DNA of 64,000 nt. It comes from Zychaea mexicana (lineage: Eukaryota > Mucoromycota > Mucoromycetes > Mucorales > Lichtheimiaceae). Numbering within the stretch: the first letter of the stretch is position 1; every line of letters starts with the position of its first letter. The notes under the pieces are model-generated. The model had not been told where the DNA came from, ran no database searches, and saw nothing but the letters and a program-made list of their open reading frames with translations. The stretch lies in assembly GCF_025766255.1 (NCBI RefSeq), contig NW_026516816.1, positions 29,039 to 93,038 of the forward strand, read 5' to 3'. Shown here in pieces: positions 33,827 through 44,740 of the stretch. A program made the position numbers and the translations under genes.

Positions 33827-34141
33827 CCAACGTCGGAAAAGTTGACAAACGCGTATCCAACGTTGCGATTGCGCCTTGAGTCGAAACTCAGAAATAAAAA
33901 ATCGTATGTTCCGCTGTGCGTGGCGTCAAGGTCCTCCTTCAGCATTTGCTAATCAAAGCATGAGATAGAATAAGAGAGAAAGGTCCGTTAGGGATTTGTC
34001 GAAGATTAAGCATAGTATGTAAGCACAGAAGATGGAGATGGATTGCAGTGACAATGAGAGGTTTGTTGGTGGGGACGAAACCTACCTGGGTAAAATTGCG
34101 TGGTATGTTACGTATCAGCAACGTCGTACGCGTATCCCCTC
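33827..34141 (-). pseudogene. Mei2-type RRM (RRM_2) fragment
   Basis: Two exons in phase. 34141-34086 encodes GDTRTTLLIRNIPRNFTQ. 33948-33827 encodes QMLKEDLDATHSGTYDFL, then SFDSRRNRNVGYAFVNFSD. They match the first half of the C-terminal RNA-recognition motif of Mei2-like meiotic RNA-binding proteins (RTT..IRNIP...TQ..L...LD....G.YDFLYLP.D.....NVGYAF.NF). The second half of the motif (KW..F.S.K and YA..QG) is not found downstream, and no N-terminal exons are recognised upstream. It is therefore probably a partial, non-functional copy, although missed exons are possible. Confidence 0.5.
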
Positions 34142-34149
34142 CTAATGTT

Positions 34150-35850
34150 GGAATTTGGGAGCAAAGTACGCAAAGACAGTCGGTCCAGAGAGAGCAAGAG
34201 CAAGAGAGACAGAGCTATCAAAAAAAAAAAAAGAAGAGGCTCGAGCGTGAGTAACCAATAGCACAGTCATCATCATCTTTGACACACACCATGTACACTC
34301 TTGCTTCTCTCCTCCTTTAAAGCAGTAACCGGGCGAGGCCGAGGAGGAGACGGCTATAGAAATGAAAGAAAGCAAGAGATTTGATCGTGAGTCGTCGTGA
34401 TACTTCTTGACAGACATGCACACTACCACACGCACGGCCATGCGATGGATCCCGTTTCCCAAGAGTTATACGTACAGTTGGTGACGAGGAGGAGAAGGAG
34501 AAAGAGAAGGAGAAAGAAGCGGAAGAGAAGAGGCCAAAGAACTATGGATGGGTGGGTACGCGTACCTTTTTATATAAGATTCGTTGTGAATAATTGGAAC
34601 AATCGATTAGATTCTTTGGCAATTGCGTGATTTGTCTGTTGTCCAATAGCCAAACGAGCGCATAGGCGATGAGGTCAACATTAAGAAAGAGCACAATGCA
34701 TGTTTCAGTCAACAGTGCGGCAGAAAAACGATCGTTTTTCATTGACCATTCTACATTATTAGCTATAGTGTCGTCGTTTATTATTCGAGGATTGTATCAA
34801 TATTGGCATCATTCTATAGCCACGGCTCTGCTCTACATGAATCTTTCTTTGCTGAATGACGAACATAGTCAGTTTATATGAAAAGGAAGGAAGAAGAGGT
34901 CACTGTCGCAACTGACACGAACCAACTGCATGCTTCAGATTCGATTGTTGGAGAAACAAGTTTTAGACACGGTGGAAGGGGAACCTGGCATCGTCTTTTT
35001 AAGACTAGGCAATTTCCAAAGCAATATTCCGCCGCAATTATCGTCGTAACTGTACATGATATTAGTATCATGTTAAAGCTAAAGACCTGCCCTTTCTTTT
35101 GATAACGTATTGCTAATGTGTCATGAATGGATAAAGAATGAAGGGGGAAGGAGTAAAGAGTTTGTACAGGACTCGTGGGAAGGCAAGTTCCCGATGCATG
35201 AATTTTCTGCAATTGCTTCCGCTGCACACAAGTACGGGAAAACATTGACGCGTTTGTTGTATAGAAAATGATCGTGCTATTTTGTGCGTTGTAGCATGCA
35301 AGCCAAAATTAATGAGAGTGTTATCCTCCCAGTAAGGAGGATAAAGGTACCCGACGAAGGGTTATGGTGTCGCATCAAAAGTTGAGAGGCTAAATCAATA
35401 TGAAGTCACTGCGCTCAATTTAATAGTAACACTGCTCAAAAGAAAGAGTATGTAGCAATTTGAGGTATACTACGCTAATATTTCCCTGGGACAAAAAGAC
35501 TTTATATAAGCTTAGTTGTATGTCATGGTTGTTGAGGGACCAACCCTAAGCTCCTGCCTCTCAATGTGACATTTGATTATATAGACGTGGAATATCATGC
35601 GTAAAAAAGGTACATCTCGGATTTTGCGTATGACTATTGCAATTGCGTTACCGTCGACAGTGACGATAATGAAGTCCACCAAGTTATCGCTGAAAGATCA
35701 ATTCTCTGACGCGTTCGTTCTGTGTGATTAGTTTTAAAGTTATAAAAGCTAGTTGATGTGGACGTTTTTCCTAAGTACAGCAAGTTGGCATTTTTAATTT
35801 TCAAACCCATACTATGTATTTCGTCTTATCCATGTTATTCCATCTATTTG
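34150..35850. other. Gene-poor spacer
   Basis: Contains a GA-rich tract (34476-34535). ORFs here are short and of unnatural composition. Nothing recognised. Confidence 0.4.
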
Positions 35851-35854
35851 CATC

Positions 35855-36685
35855 ATGGCTCTTCCGCACAAAAATCACACCCGGCAGGGTACAAGCCCTG
35901 CCTCACCCCAATCGCCCCCAAAACCGCAAAAACTCGACGTTCCTCGACTTTCATACGCCAAAGTCGTTCAGAAACATCGACAGTCGCTCATGCGACAAGA
36001 ATCAGAGACTAGAGAATTGCTTGACGATAAAAACAACACCCGCACTACTCGGGTTATCCATTCCAACATCTGGCGTGTTGGTGGATCACCCGCCTCAGCA
36101 GACAGTGTCTACTTCGACGTTAGTAGCCGTACCGAACCAATCCCGCGTATTCTTGCCACCATCAACCAGCAGTTCCCCGAGAATTGTGGTGCGCAATCAA
36201 TCCAAGAAGGCCCTCGCGTTATCATCGAGCTCTACTCTGAGGACCCGGAAGTGATTCAAGCTGCCTTAACCCAAGGACTTCACTTTAAAGACGGCGTTAT
36301 CATTCTCGCCTGCAACACTCTATCAGGAGATGCCCAGATCAAGAAAGTGCGCCTATCCCATCTCCCCTACAGGAACCACACTGCATTAGTCGCGGGCATT
36401 ATCAACAGCCTCAGCGTATACGGCAAGGTATTAGACTGCGGCATCTATTGAGACGCCGTGTCCGGCATGTACTTAGGCAATGGCTTCGCGGTGCTGGACC
36501 GCCAACCTATACGAGATGAGCAACCTTACTATGACCTCGCACACCGTGTTCAATGGGAAACAACTGAAGACTGCTTCTACGCCACCTGGGCCTCCATTGT
36601 TGTCCACATATTGTTTTCCTTTTTCTCTACTCGTCTTTTAATTCACACACCTATAAGTTTGACCACTTTGAATCATCACTCTTAA
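35855..36685 (+). mobile_element. Non-LTR (LINE) retrotransposon ORF1/gag-like remnant
   Basis: The frame runs from MALPHKNHTRQGTSP through LPRLSYAKVVQ-like and ..VRLSHLPYRNH.. blocks to SLSVYGKVLDCGIY, a TGA at 36449-36451, then in the same frame SGMYLGNGFAVLD and TEDCFYATWAS. This wording (RLSHLP...FGKV.D.G......M.NG.AVLD...YATWA) is what I recall from ORF1 proteins of LINE elements in Mucoromycota. In those the next segment is a CCHC knuckle. Here the sequence turns into hydrophobic noise after YATWAS, so the knuckle is missing. No reverse transcriptase is present. It is a truncated, stopped copy. Confidence 0.6.
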
Positions 36686-36708
36686 ATATGAAATAAAGGT
36701 CAATTTCT

Positions 36709-36981
36709 GTGAAACGGGTCAATACGATGTGCGGCGAAAGGAAAACTTGCTTGTCGCTAGAAAATGTAACAGTACTGAACAGTCAGCAACAACTAGAAGC
36801 AGAAAGCCGTCTTTCGCAGCTGAAAAGTACGAATACAGACTTGATGACGAAAAAGAACGAAACACAGAAGGCTTCTATGAATTTGTGGTCGAAGATTAAG
36901 AAGTTAAAGAAAAATCAGAAGGCCAGTGGTGACGACGTGGTCAAAACTATATTCAAGAACCTATTTCTCACGAAAACATGA
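36709..36981 (+). CDS. Short coiled-coil ORF, unknown
   Basis: Ninety codons, Lys/Asn/Gln-rich with heptad character (LEAESRLSQLKSTNTDLMTK), ending just before the LTR-like copy 3. It may be residual element sequence. No family is recognised. Confidence 0.25.
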   Translation: MKRVNTMCGERKTCLSLENVTVLNSQQQLEAESRLSQLKSTNTDLMTKKNETQKASMNLWSKIKKLKKNQKASGDDVVKTIFKNLFLTKT

Positions 36982-36986
36982 GCCCT

Positions 36987-37326
36987 TGTAACGGTGTCGG
37001 CCCAGATACTTACAATCGGGAACGTGAATGAGTATTATAGACAGTGTGAATCAATAGAAACAAGATGAGACTCGAATATATCAAAGGATAAAACGATGGG
37101 GATCCATATAACATTAGAATCCCGTCTTTATATATACGTTGAGTAATAAGGGGGCTAGCTAACGTTTAGGTATTGTTCTACATCATGCTTCTCTAGAGTA
37201 CCCCACGCCTATTACTTTTTATTCAACCATGCGGTTGATCGCAAGTTATCCTATCGTCTGAACCATGTGCTGTCGGCTGTCAACCATGCAGGTTGGATAT
37301 CGTTTTAACGGTATGCACCGTTTACA
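36987..37326 (+). mobile_element. LTR-like dispersed repeat, copy 3
   Basis: About 340 bp, TGTAACGGTG...CACCGTTTACA. More diverged than copies 1 and 2, with small indels (for example a 6-bp insertion near 37032), but with the same TATATATA box and hairpins. No target duplication is seen. Confidence 0.75.
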
Positions 37327-37824
37327 TCTACAACAGTTCAAAAGCGTTCCAACGTTAGCAGATCAACACTGCATTGATTTCCCGCAGTGCACGGACCTCA
37401 AACCTTTGCATGAGCAAGCATCCTTATTCGCCTACGACATCAAGCTTGCGGGCACAGATTACGGCACTTGCACAATGTCGCGCACAGTGAAAGTAGGTGT
37501 AGATTATGTCAAGGCTCTCATCAACGTGGACAAGGCAAACGAGCTTGGCGTCATTCCAAATCAAGAGACATTGGCCGCGTTGCCTGTCGTCCTGCCAAAA
37601 GCCTTCAACATTCATGCGGCGGAATTATGCAAGAGATCGTTTGAAACTGAGAGGTGCAGACGTCCTAAGCTTAAGGTAAATCAACATATCTTGCATATAA
37701 TTGTTATTACTATCAATATTAAGATTTAAGTAATGTGGGCTTTAACGTACCTCTTGTGTTACAGCCTATCGACGTTGTTGTATCCAACATGATCAATAAC
37801 ACATATTATTTGACCCGTCATTAA
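37327..37824 (+). pseudogene. Unknown two-exon gene fragment cut at its 5' end by the LTR-like repeat
   Basis: Open coding sequence starts directly at the 3' edge of the repeat (LADQHCIDFPQCTDLKP, then ALPVVLPKAFNIHAAELCKR) and continues to 37675. A GTAAAT...TTACAG intron follows, then a second exon 37765-37824 in phase 0 ending NNTYYLTRH and TAA. The clean splice and normal composition suggest a real gene whose start was replaced by the insertion. The frame is also open back through the repeat's tail, which offers an ATG at 37265, so a chimeric product is conceivable. The family is not recognised. Confidence 0.4.
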
Positions 37825-39667
37825 CGATTGCTGTTATTTCCCTCATAACCACACTTATGCGGACATTTCCTCATCCATACACATCTTGGTTAAACACGGA
37901 TTAACTATGCTCAGGAAGAAGTTGTCATTATACAAACGGATCACGCAATTCACATTGGCTACTATCTGAAGTACTTACCCGGATGTATCATTTACTAACG
38001 CATCACATATTACTTGATCCTCTATAATTGATTTATTACATCAATCCATCTGTTCAATACGGATCATAATGCTTCAAAATGACTGGTGCCCCAGCTATTA
38101 TGCTGGCAGTGTGGCACTCGCGGCAGAGATCAGCAATCGGCTTGCTGTGTTGTTGCTTCCGGTCAAGCTGAATCAGTTTATGACCATCAAATAAGCCCTT
38201 TCCATTGAACATTTATCCTTGCACATTTTAATGTTGTGAAGACAAAATAAAACGTGTTTCTCTTTTTTAGGTCTTTGCGAATCAAAGACCATTCACCATA
38301 GGCGATGTGTAAGAATGTGTGTCTACGTAGTTTTTTGGACATTTTTTGCACACAGCTTTGTGTAGGATATGTATCCTTTTGCACACTCATTGCACACAAT
38401 TGTGCTGGTTTCGTACGTTTTTACACACACCTTCAACGTCTGACAGAGTAACACTAGCGTTTCATTGGGTAGATATAACAGCATTTCTCCAAAAACAGGC
38501 TTCTCACTGGACGAGCCGTACAACGACAGAAAGTAACTCTCGATTATCATTGGACCAAACATACTATTCAATTGCTTTTTTATAGATATAGGATATAGTG
38601 TTTTAAACTTTTTTTTAGGACAACAAAAATCTGTTATGAGAATATTCATAGGGAAACAAATAATATAAGAACGATGGCGATGCAAAGACTATGACGGAAG
38701 AAGAGAGGAACAAAATTGTGTAGTAGTACAGACTTTATCGTAATTAAAAAGAAGTTTAGCGGATAGACGACCTTGTTATTATAGGAATTGTTTATTTTAG
38801 CGATACGAGCAGAAAACACGCAAAAGCAGATCACGATAACAATACTTACACCAAAATAATTTATTCTTGTTAGTTTTGCGTGGTCTGCGCCGTCCTTCGT
38901 TCTCAGTGTCATGAGCCACTATTCAATGAAGAATCATTAAGAACGAAGAACGAAGTTATGAATACGTTTAAGGTAACTTGAAAAGTACATACATACACTG
39001 CCTACCTGAAGCTGTTCTTCTTTGTCTCTCTGCTGTTGGTCTCGGTTGCTGCTTTTCCTCATCATCCGTATGGTGGTATCAAAGCAGAGACGTCATGGAT
39101 AATTAGATAACCGAATTAACATGTGCTATTGCTAGCTGCTATATCCGGTCATCCAAGAGCATGCATTAAAGTGTTATGCTTTTCAATTTAAAGTGTTATA
39201 TTTAATGCGACATCGGAGCATATCTCATTTACACCAGTTGATGATAATAAACATGCGACGAAAGACAAAAAGCACCGGATATTAACAGACAAGCTACAGA
39301 TTGACTTTTCATAAAGTATCAGTATACGACCACGCTTACCAAGCTGTTGCTGTTGTTGCGATATATGGCATACACTGTCACTCGCAATGGTCGTTAAAAA
39401 GTACCACACATTTTGTTTTCGTATGCACGCTTTTTGAAAATATACAAGATAATGCATTGTATGAAACGTAATACATATCGCTCCGAACAATAATTGACTC
39501 TAAAGACAAACCGAGGCACATGCCCCACCATGCACATGTGCGGACTTCAAGCCGTTCTCGAGTGCACACGCGCCTCACTTTTCTTTTTTTTCTCTCCTCT
39601 TTTTATTTGACTTGTTCTTTTCTCCTTCTCTCATTCATTTGGCACACATTTAAAGAAAAAGTCAGAG
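37825..39667. other. Intergenic region
   Basis: About 1.8 kb. Contains repeated TGTGTAAGAATGTG/CTTTGTGTAGGA/TTTTGCACAC words at 38300-38430 (a small imperfect repeat of TTTTGCACAC and TTACACA motifs) and AT-rich DNA. No gene is supported. Confidence 0.4.
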
Positions 39668-41258
39668 ATGGGTGCTTTATTTTCAAAGCAAAAGGTATGC
39701 TATAGTGGAAAAAGTTACCCCGAGATTACGGGCCCAGGTAATATATACAAGACTGTCATTCAGGTCATAACACTACCTTCTTTTTATGAAAATATAGACC
39801 GACCCAAATGATTATGAAAAGATCCTCTCCGAACTCGACGAAAGCATTCAAAAGGCTGAAGTGAGACTTTCGGAAATCAAGATTCGAGAACGTCGAACGG
39901 GTCTTTTATGGATAATATACGGTACAATTGCTTGGGCAGCCTTCTTGTTGTACAGTTTTATCGTACTTCACGGAGAAGGTGACGAACATGAATGGAACAC
40001 ACTTGCAGTGACTTTGTTACCTGTTCTCGTGATTCCACTAGGGTAGGTTCTAGGAAGAAAACCCAATAACCAAACTCTCCACGTATACCATATACACGTA
40101 ACCCTGTATACTGACAAACGAAGTGCTCGGATTATGTAAATAATAAGAATCTACTACACGCGTCGATTATTGAAATGGTTCTATACCCGAAAACAAACAA
40201 ACGAAGAAGCCAACCTGGCCGCTCTACGCGCACAACAAAAACTCAAGGTTGAAGAGCTGAAAAAGAAGACATCCTACTACACGACAAAGTCATTATTGGA
40301 AAGATACGATTTGGCTGCTGCACAGAGGAGGAAACAAGAACAGCAGGCTCAACAACGGGCCATGGCAACCGGTGCTACCCCACGTCAACAACAACCAGGT
40401 GCACAGCAACAGCAGCTGAGACAACGAAGTGGAGGTTAGCAGGGGGGGGTTAGTGGATTAGGAACAGAGTGGATACTTCATTGTGGAAAAATCCGTGTCG
40501 AATGGAAAGGTGAAAGGACGGTGACAGAATAATATGCTGAAACATTGATTCTCCAGGACCAGGTCCATCACCACAGGGACAGGGCATGGTCCAACCGCAA
40601 CAAGGTGGTGGCCCTGCTGCCGCCGCTGCTGCTACTGCAGGCACCAGAGGACTCGCGCCAGTACATTTACAAGCAAGGACACCTGTTCCCCAGCAGCCAA
40701 AAGAACGTCAATGGTACGACAAGCTGGTCGATGCTTTGGTAGGAGAAGAAGGACCCGAAACAAAGTATGCCTTAATATGTCGTCATTGCTTTACACATAA
40801 TGGATTGGTGCTGCCTCAAGAAATCGACCTCATACGTAAGTCTTAATTCTCCAAATACACAGTGACAACCTGTGAGAGTAAAAGGAAAAGAGAGTGCTTA
40901 TATGCATAACTGGTTTGATAACTCGCTAGAATATACCTGCCCAAATTGCAAACAATTCAATCCCGCACGAAAGTTAGCAAACGTCCCCGCATCACCAACG
41001 CCACCTCCGCCACAACAGCAATCATCGCCATCGCCATCATCATCTACCAACGAAATTCACAAAGAACAGCATCTATCACCCATCACTGGAGAGAACGGAT
41101 CGAACCACAACCATCATCATGAACAGCACCCGTCACCCAGACCTGAACCTGAATTGGAACCATACAAAGTCTCAGATGAAGAAGATGAAGCTGAGGATGG
41201 CGATAACAAAAAGAGCGTTCCCAACACTACGAATGCTGAGGGTATCAAGGCTTCATGA
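39668..41258 (+). CDS. LNP1: Lunapark homologue (ER three-way-junction protein)
   Basis: Stabilises three-way junctions of the tubular ER network together with atlastin/Sey1 and reticulons. Five exons: 39668-39694, 39798-40042, 40148-40434, 40557-40835 and 40885-41258, about 403 residues. The start MGALFSKQK is the expected myristoylation-type N terminus (Gly2). An N-terminal coiled coil (EKILSELDESIQKAEVRLSE) precedes two close transmembrane segments, GLLWIIYGTIAWAAFLLYSF and WNTLAVTLLPVLVIPLGIYY. A second coiled coil follows (KVEELKKKTSYYTTKSLLER). The diagnostic zinc ribbon is split between exons 4 and 5: CRHC then CPNC, with YALICRHCFTHNGLVLP. A low-complexity Gln/Gly/Pro linker and an acidic Pro/Ser-rich tail flank it. 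All four zinc cysteines are present. Confidence 0.95.
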
Positions 41259-42150
41259 ATGAATGAATGAATCGACGGTCATATCTCACTTATTCTTTGT
41301 CTAATTCTACTACTTTAGCTCATATTTTTCTCCTCTTTCCATCATTTATTTTCGCTATTCTTTGTGGCATTCATTACATGCATGCATCATTATCTTTTAT
41401 TATCTAACGCATATTGCTTGTCGGGACATATGCATTCTTTGCTGGGCATTACGGAAGCACACATACATTAAAAAAGACCAAGGAAGAATGGAGAGAAAAA
41501 GCGGCCATTGCCTATCTATGCACACACACACATAAACATATACGTGTACCGTGGGTATTTAAGCAACCCAAAAAAATAATAGAAAGTTTGCTATGCAAAA
41601 TGGTGTGATTTTTTTTCTCAGAATAAGATTCATTATCTGATCGACAAAAAACTGAACCGCTGGGACCACATACAGGTATCGGTTAAAAGACATGTCCTTG
41701 GCTTCTTCAGCTTTTCTTCTGTTTAATCATTGATTATACAAACGATATAGCAGAGTACAATTAATATACAATCCGATGGAAACAGCTTTAATTACATATT
41801 TTACAATTTTTTCACACTTTGAATGTATCAGATGTCGAATATGAACAATGTTTAAATAGTGCAAGTGTATATAAGAAATTTGTTGTTGGTTGTAGGACAG
41901 GAAGAGTTTGGACTTGAGGGTGGGAAAAGGACAGAGAGAGAGAGAAAGAGAGGGGAGGAAAGCGTAAAGATAAAGGCGTAGAGTTAGATGGAAGAGGGAA
42001 GCTACCGAGGAGGTAAGGAGTCATTGTATACGAAAAATAAAGGAAGAGCAATGTGGGAGGTGTACACAGGTGTGCATGATGGATGATGGATGGGCGATGA
42101 TGTATATCAGATGCATATATATAAAAACCAAGCTTCTTCTTGTTAGGTTT
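41259..42150. other. Convergent intergenic region
   Basis: 3' flanks of Lunapark and the minus-strand mitochondrial-type gene. Contains a GAATGAATGAAT run just after the Lunapark stop and an AG-rich tract near 41935. No gene. Confidence 0.5.
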
Positions 42151-43214
42151 CTACTTGGTGTATTGTTTCCTGTCTATCATGGCGATCGGTCGCTGTCGTC
42201 TTGTACGTTGTCTATGTTGCTGTATGGACATGGTCCGTTTTCTTGCTTCAGCCGCAGTAGCCGCATGAACAATCGGCCGGTTTGCGCCGCGTCTTCTACC
42301 GTTCTCCTCTTCCACTTGTAGTACTTGATCCTCTTCCTCCTCCTGCTGCTGCTGCTGCTGTTGATAATCCTGTACCTTCCAAGTATCCAACTGATGTTGT
42401 CGCTGCTGTAACTTGTCTTGCATTGCTGTCAAGTAATCAACCACTTCATCGCTGTCGGGCATATGGAAAATAGGCATGGATTGGTCCATATGGATCGCTT
42501 CAATGTCGTCGTATGCCGAATGCCCATCCTCAAAGCTTAACGTCACCACTGTTTCTCCTTCTTCGTCCTCGTTCTGCTGGCCAATTGCTTCGCTGCCGGT
42601 GGTATCCTGAGGCAATCGTGGAGGTTCAAATGGCCTAAGGTTCATCATGTAATGTGTCACAGCTTCGTCTTCTGTTCGCAAGGATAAAAGAATGTTTCTT
42701 TTAGCACATACGTGTATATATACACACAGCAAACAATGGATTCAATAACAGCCCGTCACATACCTGCATTCAGTGCTGCTTCAGCATCACCATCTTTTGG
42801 TTGTTCTATGCCCAACATTTTTTGTATTTGATTAGGGCCACGATGCCGGGCTGTTGACGTTGCTGTAAAGAATGGTCGCTCTTCATCGGATGACAAGCCC
42901 AACAAAGGTCGATGTAACGAAAAAAAGGCATTATGTGCAAATTCAGCTTCGGGCATGTTGACCACAGGCATAAATGATAAACGCTCTTGAGCAGTCGCTT
43001 TCGTCTGTTGCTGTGAAGGGACACTCTGACCGTTGTTATCATTGTTGCTATTACTGCTACTGCTGCTACTGCTGCTTCCACTGCTGTTACGATCATTATC
43101 ACGATACGATGACGAATAAAGGCGGGTCTGTGTTGTTAGTCGAGTCGCACTCGTAGTGACGCTAGTAGTGGTTCTTCGCCCTGGGATACGACGACAAAGC
43201 TGTCTTGATATCAT
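42151..43214 (-). CDS. Putative mitochondrial protein with presequence, unknown function
   Basis: Two exons: 43214-42764 and 42671-42151, phase 1, about 323 residues. The start MISRQLCRRIPGRRTTTSVT is Arg/Ser/Thr-rich without acidic residues and ends at RLYSS, a typical mitochondrial presequence and cleavage context. A Ser/Asn run follows. Then come conserved-looking blocks FAHNAFFSLHRPLLGLS and EAVTHYMMNLRPFEPPRLP, and MPIFHMPDSDEVVDYLTAMQ, then a polyQ/Glu tract and a basic Arg-rich tail. The organisation would suit a lineage-specific mitoribosome or assembly factor, but I cannot name the family. An upstream in-frame ATG at 43346 would mask the presequence, so the inner ATG is preferred. 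Confidence 0.65.
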
Positions 43215-43346
43215 GATGTATACTTGTGTGGTGTTGTATGATAAGAGAAGAAAGAGAGAATCTGGGCACGATTTCAAATTGTAGGCGTGACTCACACGTC
43301 GTCGTAACCCCGCAAACATTTTAGTATGACGCATTGGGGTGCTCAC

Positions 43347-44082
43347 CTCATCATCATCCTCCTTCTCTCAATGACGCCCTTCAGCTACTACTTTCAATCT
43401 ATGTTATTGCCTGACAATCAAAGGAAATGTGAAGTTTTTTATCTCGTTCATAATGTAAAAGATAAGCAGCAGTTTCTTTTTATCATCTTGTTCCCAGATA
43501 ACCATAGATTAAAAAACTACTATTACCCGGAAATGCCCGGACAAATGCGGAATAAACAAAGTTTCAATGGGGGTAGTAAGTCATCAATGAAGGAGATCTA
43601 GCAATTTTCTTTGTATGCCTGGCACTTGACATTCGAGCTTGCTGTGATTCTCATCCAGCAAGTGCACTATAACATCTACTGATGCTACACTGCGCCTCCC
43701 GTACTTTATTGCTCAGGGCTTATTTTCATTGTCTTCACCGAAAATCACCGCAGTTTAGTCCGCCACTTTTGACACACTCATGCGAGATCAAAACCAGGTA
43801 ATCTCTTATCATTGAAAGAGGCTTTGTTCATTATGGCCCCATTTTTGGTGCTACTCCACAACAAAGTCCGAAACAGACTTGGATATGGTGATCTGTGTTA
43901 GTACTCTATGTGTAGCACAGCAAGTGCGTTCGATCCGTCGAAAAAAGGAAATTTACTGTATCGGATTGACCTGGAAACGACAGAATCAACAAACTATAAA
44001 ATGGAGCCTAAATGAAACCTGCTGCTCTCTACATATCCAGGTCACCTATTGCTCTACAGTTAAAAGTAACACATTGGCTCAA
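43347..44082. other. Intergenic region
   Basis: Upstream of the mitochondrial-type gene and downstream of the GCR1_C remnant. No TLC-domain 5' exons were found here despite a search. ORFs are short and unrecognised. Confidence 0.4.
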
Positions 44083-44724
44083 TTAAAACTTGTGTGCGCA
44101 TACAACGGCAAACTCCGCAGACATTGATTTCACGGCAACGTTACTTTCATTACACGCTTCTAGGATTGTGACAGCTGCCTCGTTGGTCAGTCTGTGTTGA
44201 GTGGCATAATCTCTGATGTTATCGATGATTATACGTCTTCGGTTATAACATCGGCGTTCTGACTCTGCTCGCCGCTACGCAACGCCGTGCTCGCGCTCCA
44301 ATTCATCAACTGCAGGTCCACCAGCCAAGCCATGGTACCATTCGCGCCAAAGCATATCAAGCGTTACAGTATGGCGTGACATTTTGTACTCTGGTGCAGG
44401 CGGTGGATGAACTGATGATGGTGATGGTGATGCAGATGCGTGCGTCGCGAGTGCGATCCTTTGCACAGGTGGTGGTGGCGGGAAAAAGGGAAGAGAGATG
44501 GTTGCAGTATCCTGCAGCGGTTGTTGTTGGAGTTGTTGCTCTGCTGGCTGCTGCTGCTGCTCTGGTTGCTGCTCTGGTTGCTGCTCTGGTTGCTGCTGTT
44601 GAGGCTGTTGCTCTGATGGCTGCTGCTGCGGTTGCCGATGTTGTGGTTGCCGTTGTTGTTGCTGAGATGCGTTGCCAAGGTTTAGCGTCAAAGTCAAAAC
44701 TCTTGAAGCAGTTTTACTGATCAT
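44083..44724 (-). pseudogene. GCR1_C-domain DNA-binding protein (transcription factor or Crypton-derived), nonsense-mutated
   Basis: The frame from MISKTASRVLTLTLNLGN goes through a long Gln/Glu/Pro low-complexity region (PEQQPEQQPEQQQ), then YKMSRHTVTLDMLWREWYHG and LAGGPAVDELEREHGVA, a TAG at 44277-44275, then in the same frame RRAESERRCYNRRRIIIDNI and on to a TAA at 44085-44083. The pattern TV.DLW.EW..GL.G.PAV..LE...G..WR......R.YNRR..I is the GCR1_C DNA-binding domain. The stop replaces the conserved Trp (TGG to TAG). GCR1_C occurs in yeast Gcr1-type activators and in fungal Crypton tyrosine-recombinase transposons. No recombinase domain is seen here. The full-length read-through product would be 213 residues. 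Confidence 0.7.
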
Positions 44725-44740
44725 TTCCCATTATCAACAG

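Noticed and set aside
38323..38685. Minus-strand ORF with Cys pairs (VCNECAKGY)
   Set aside because: It lies in a small imperfect repeat of TTTTGCACAC words. The compos­ition follows from the repeat and no family is recognised.
44376..44720. Plus-strand 114-codon hydrophobic ORF (Val/Ala-rich)
   Set aside because: The composition comes from translating a CAG/CAA repeat in the complementary frame. It is an artefact of the polyQ region of the GCR1_C gene.
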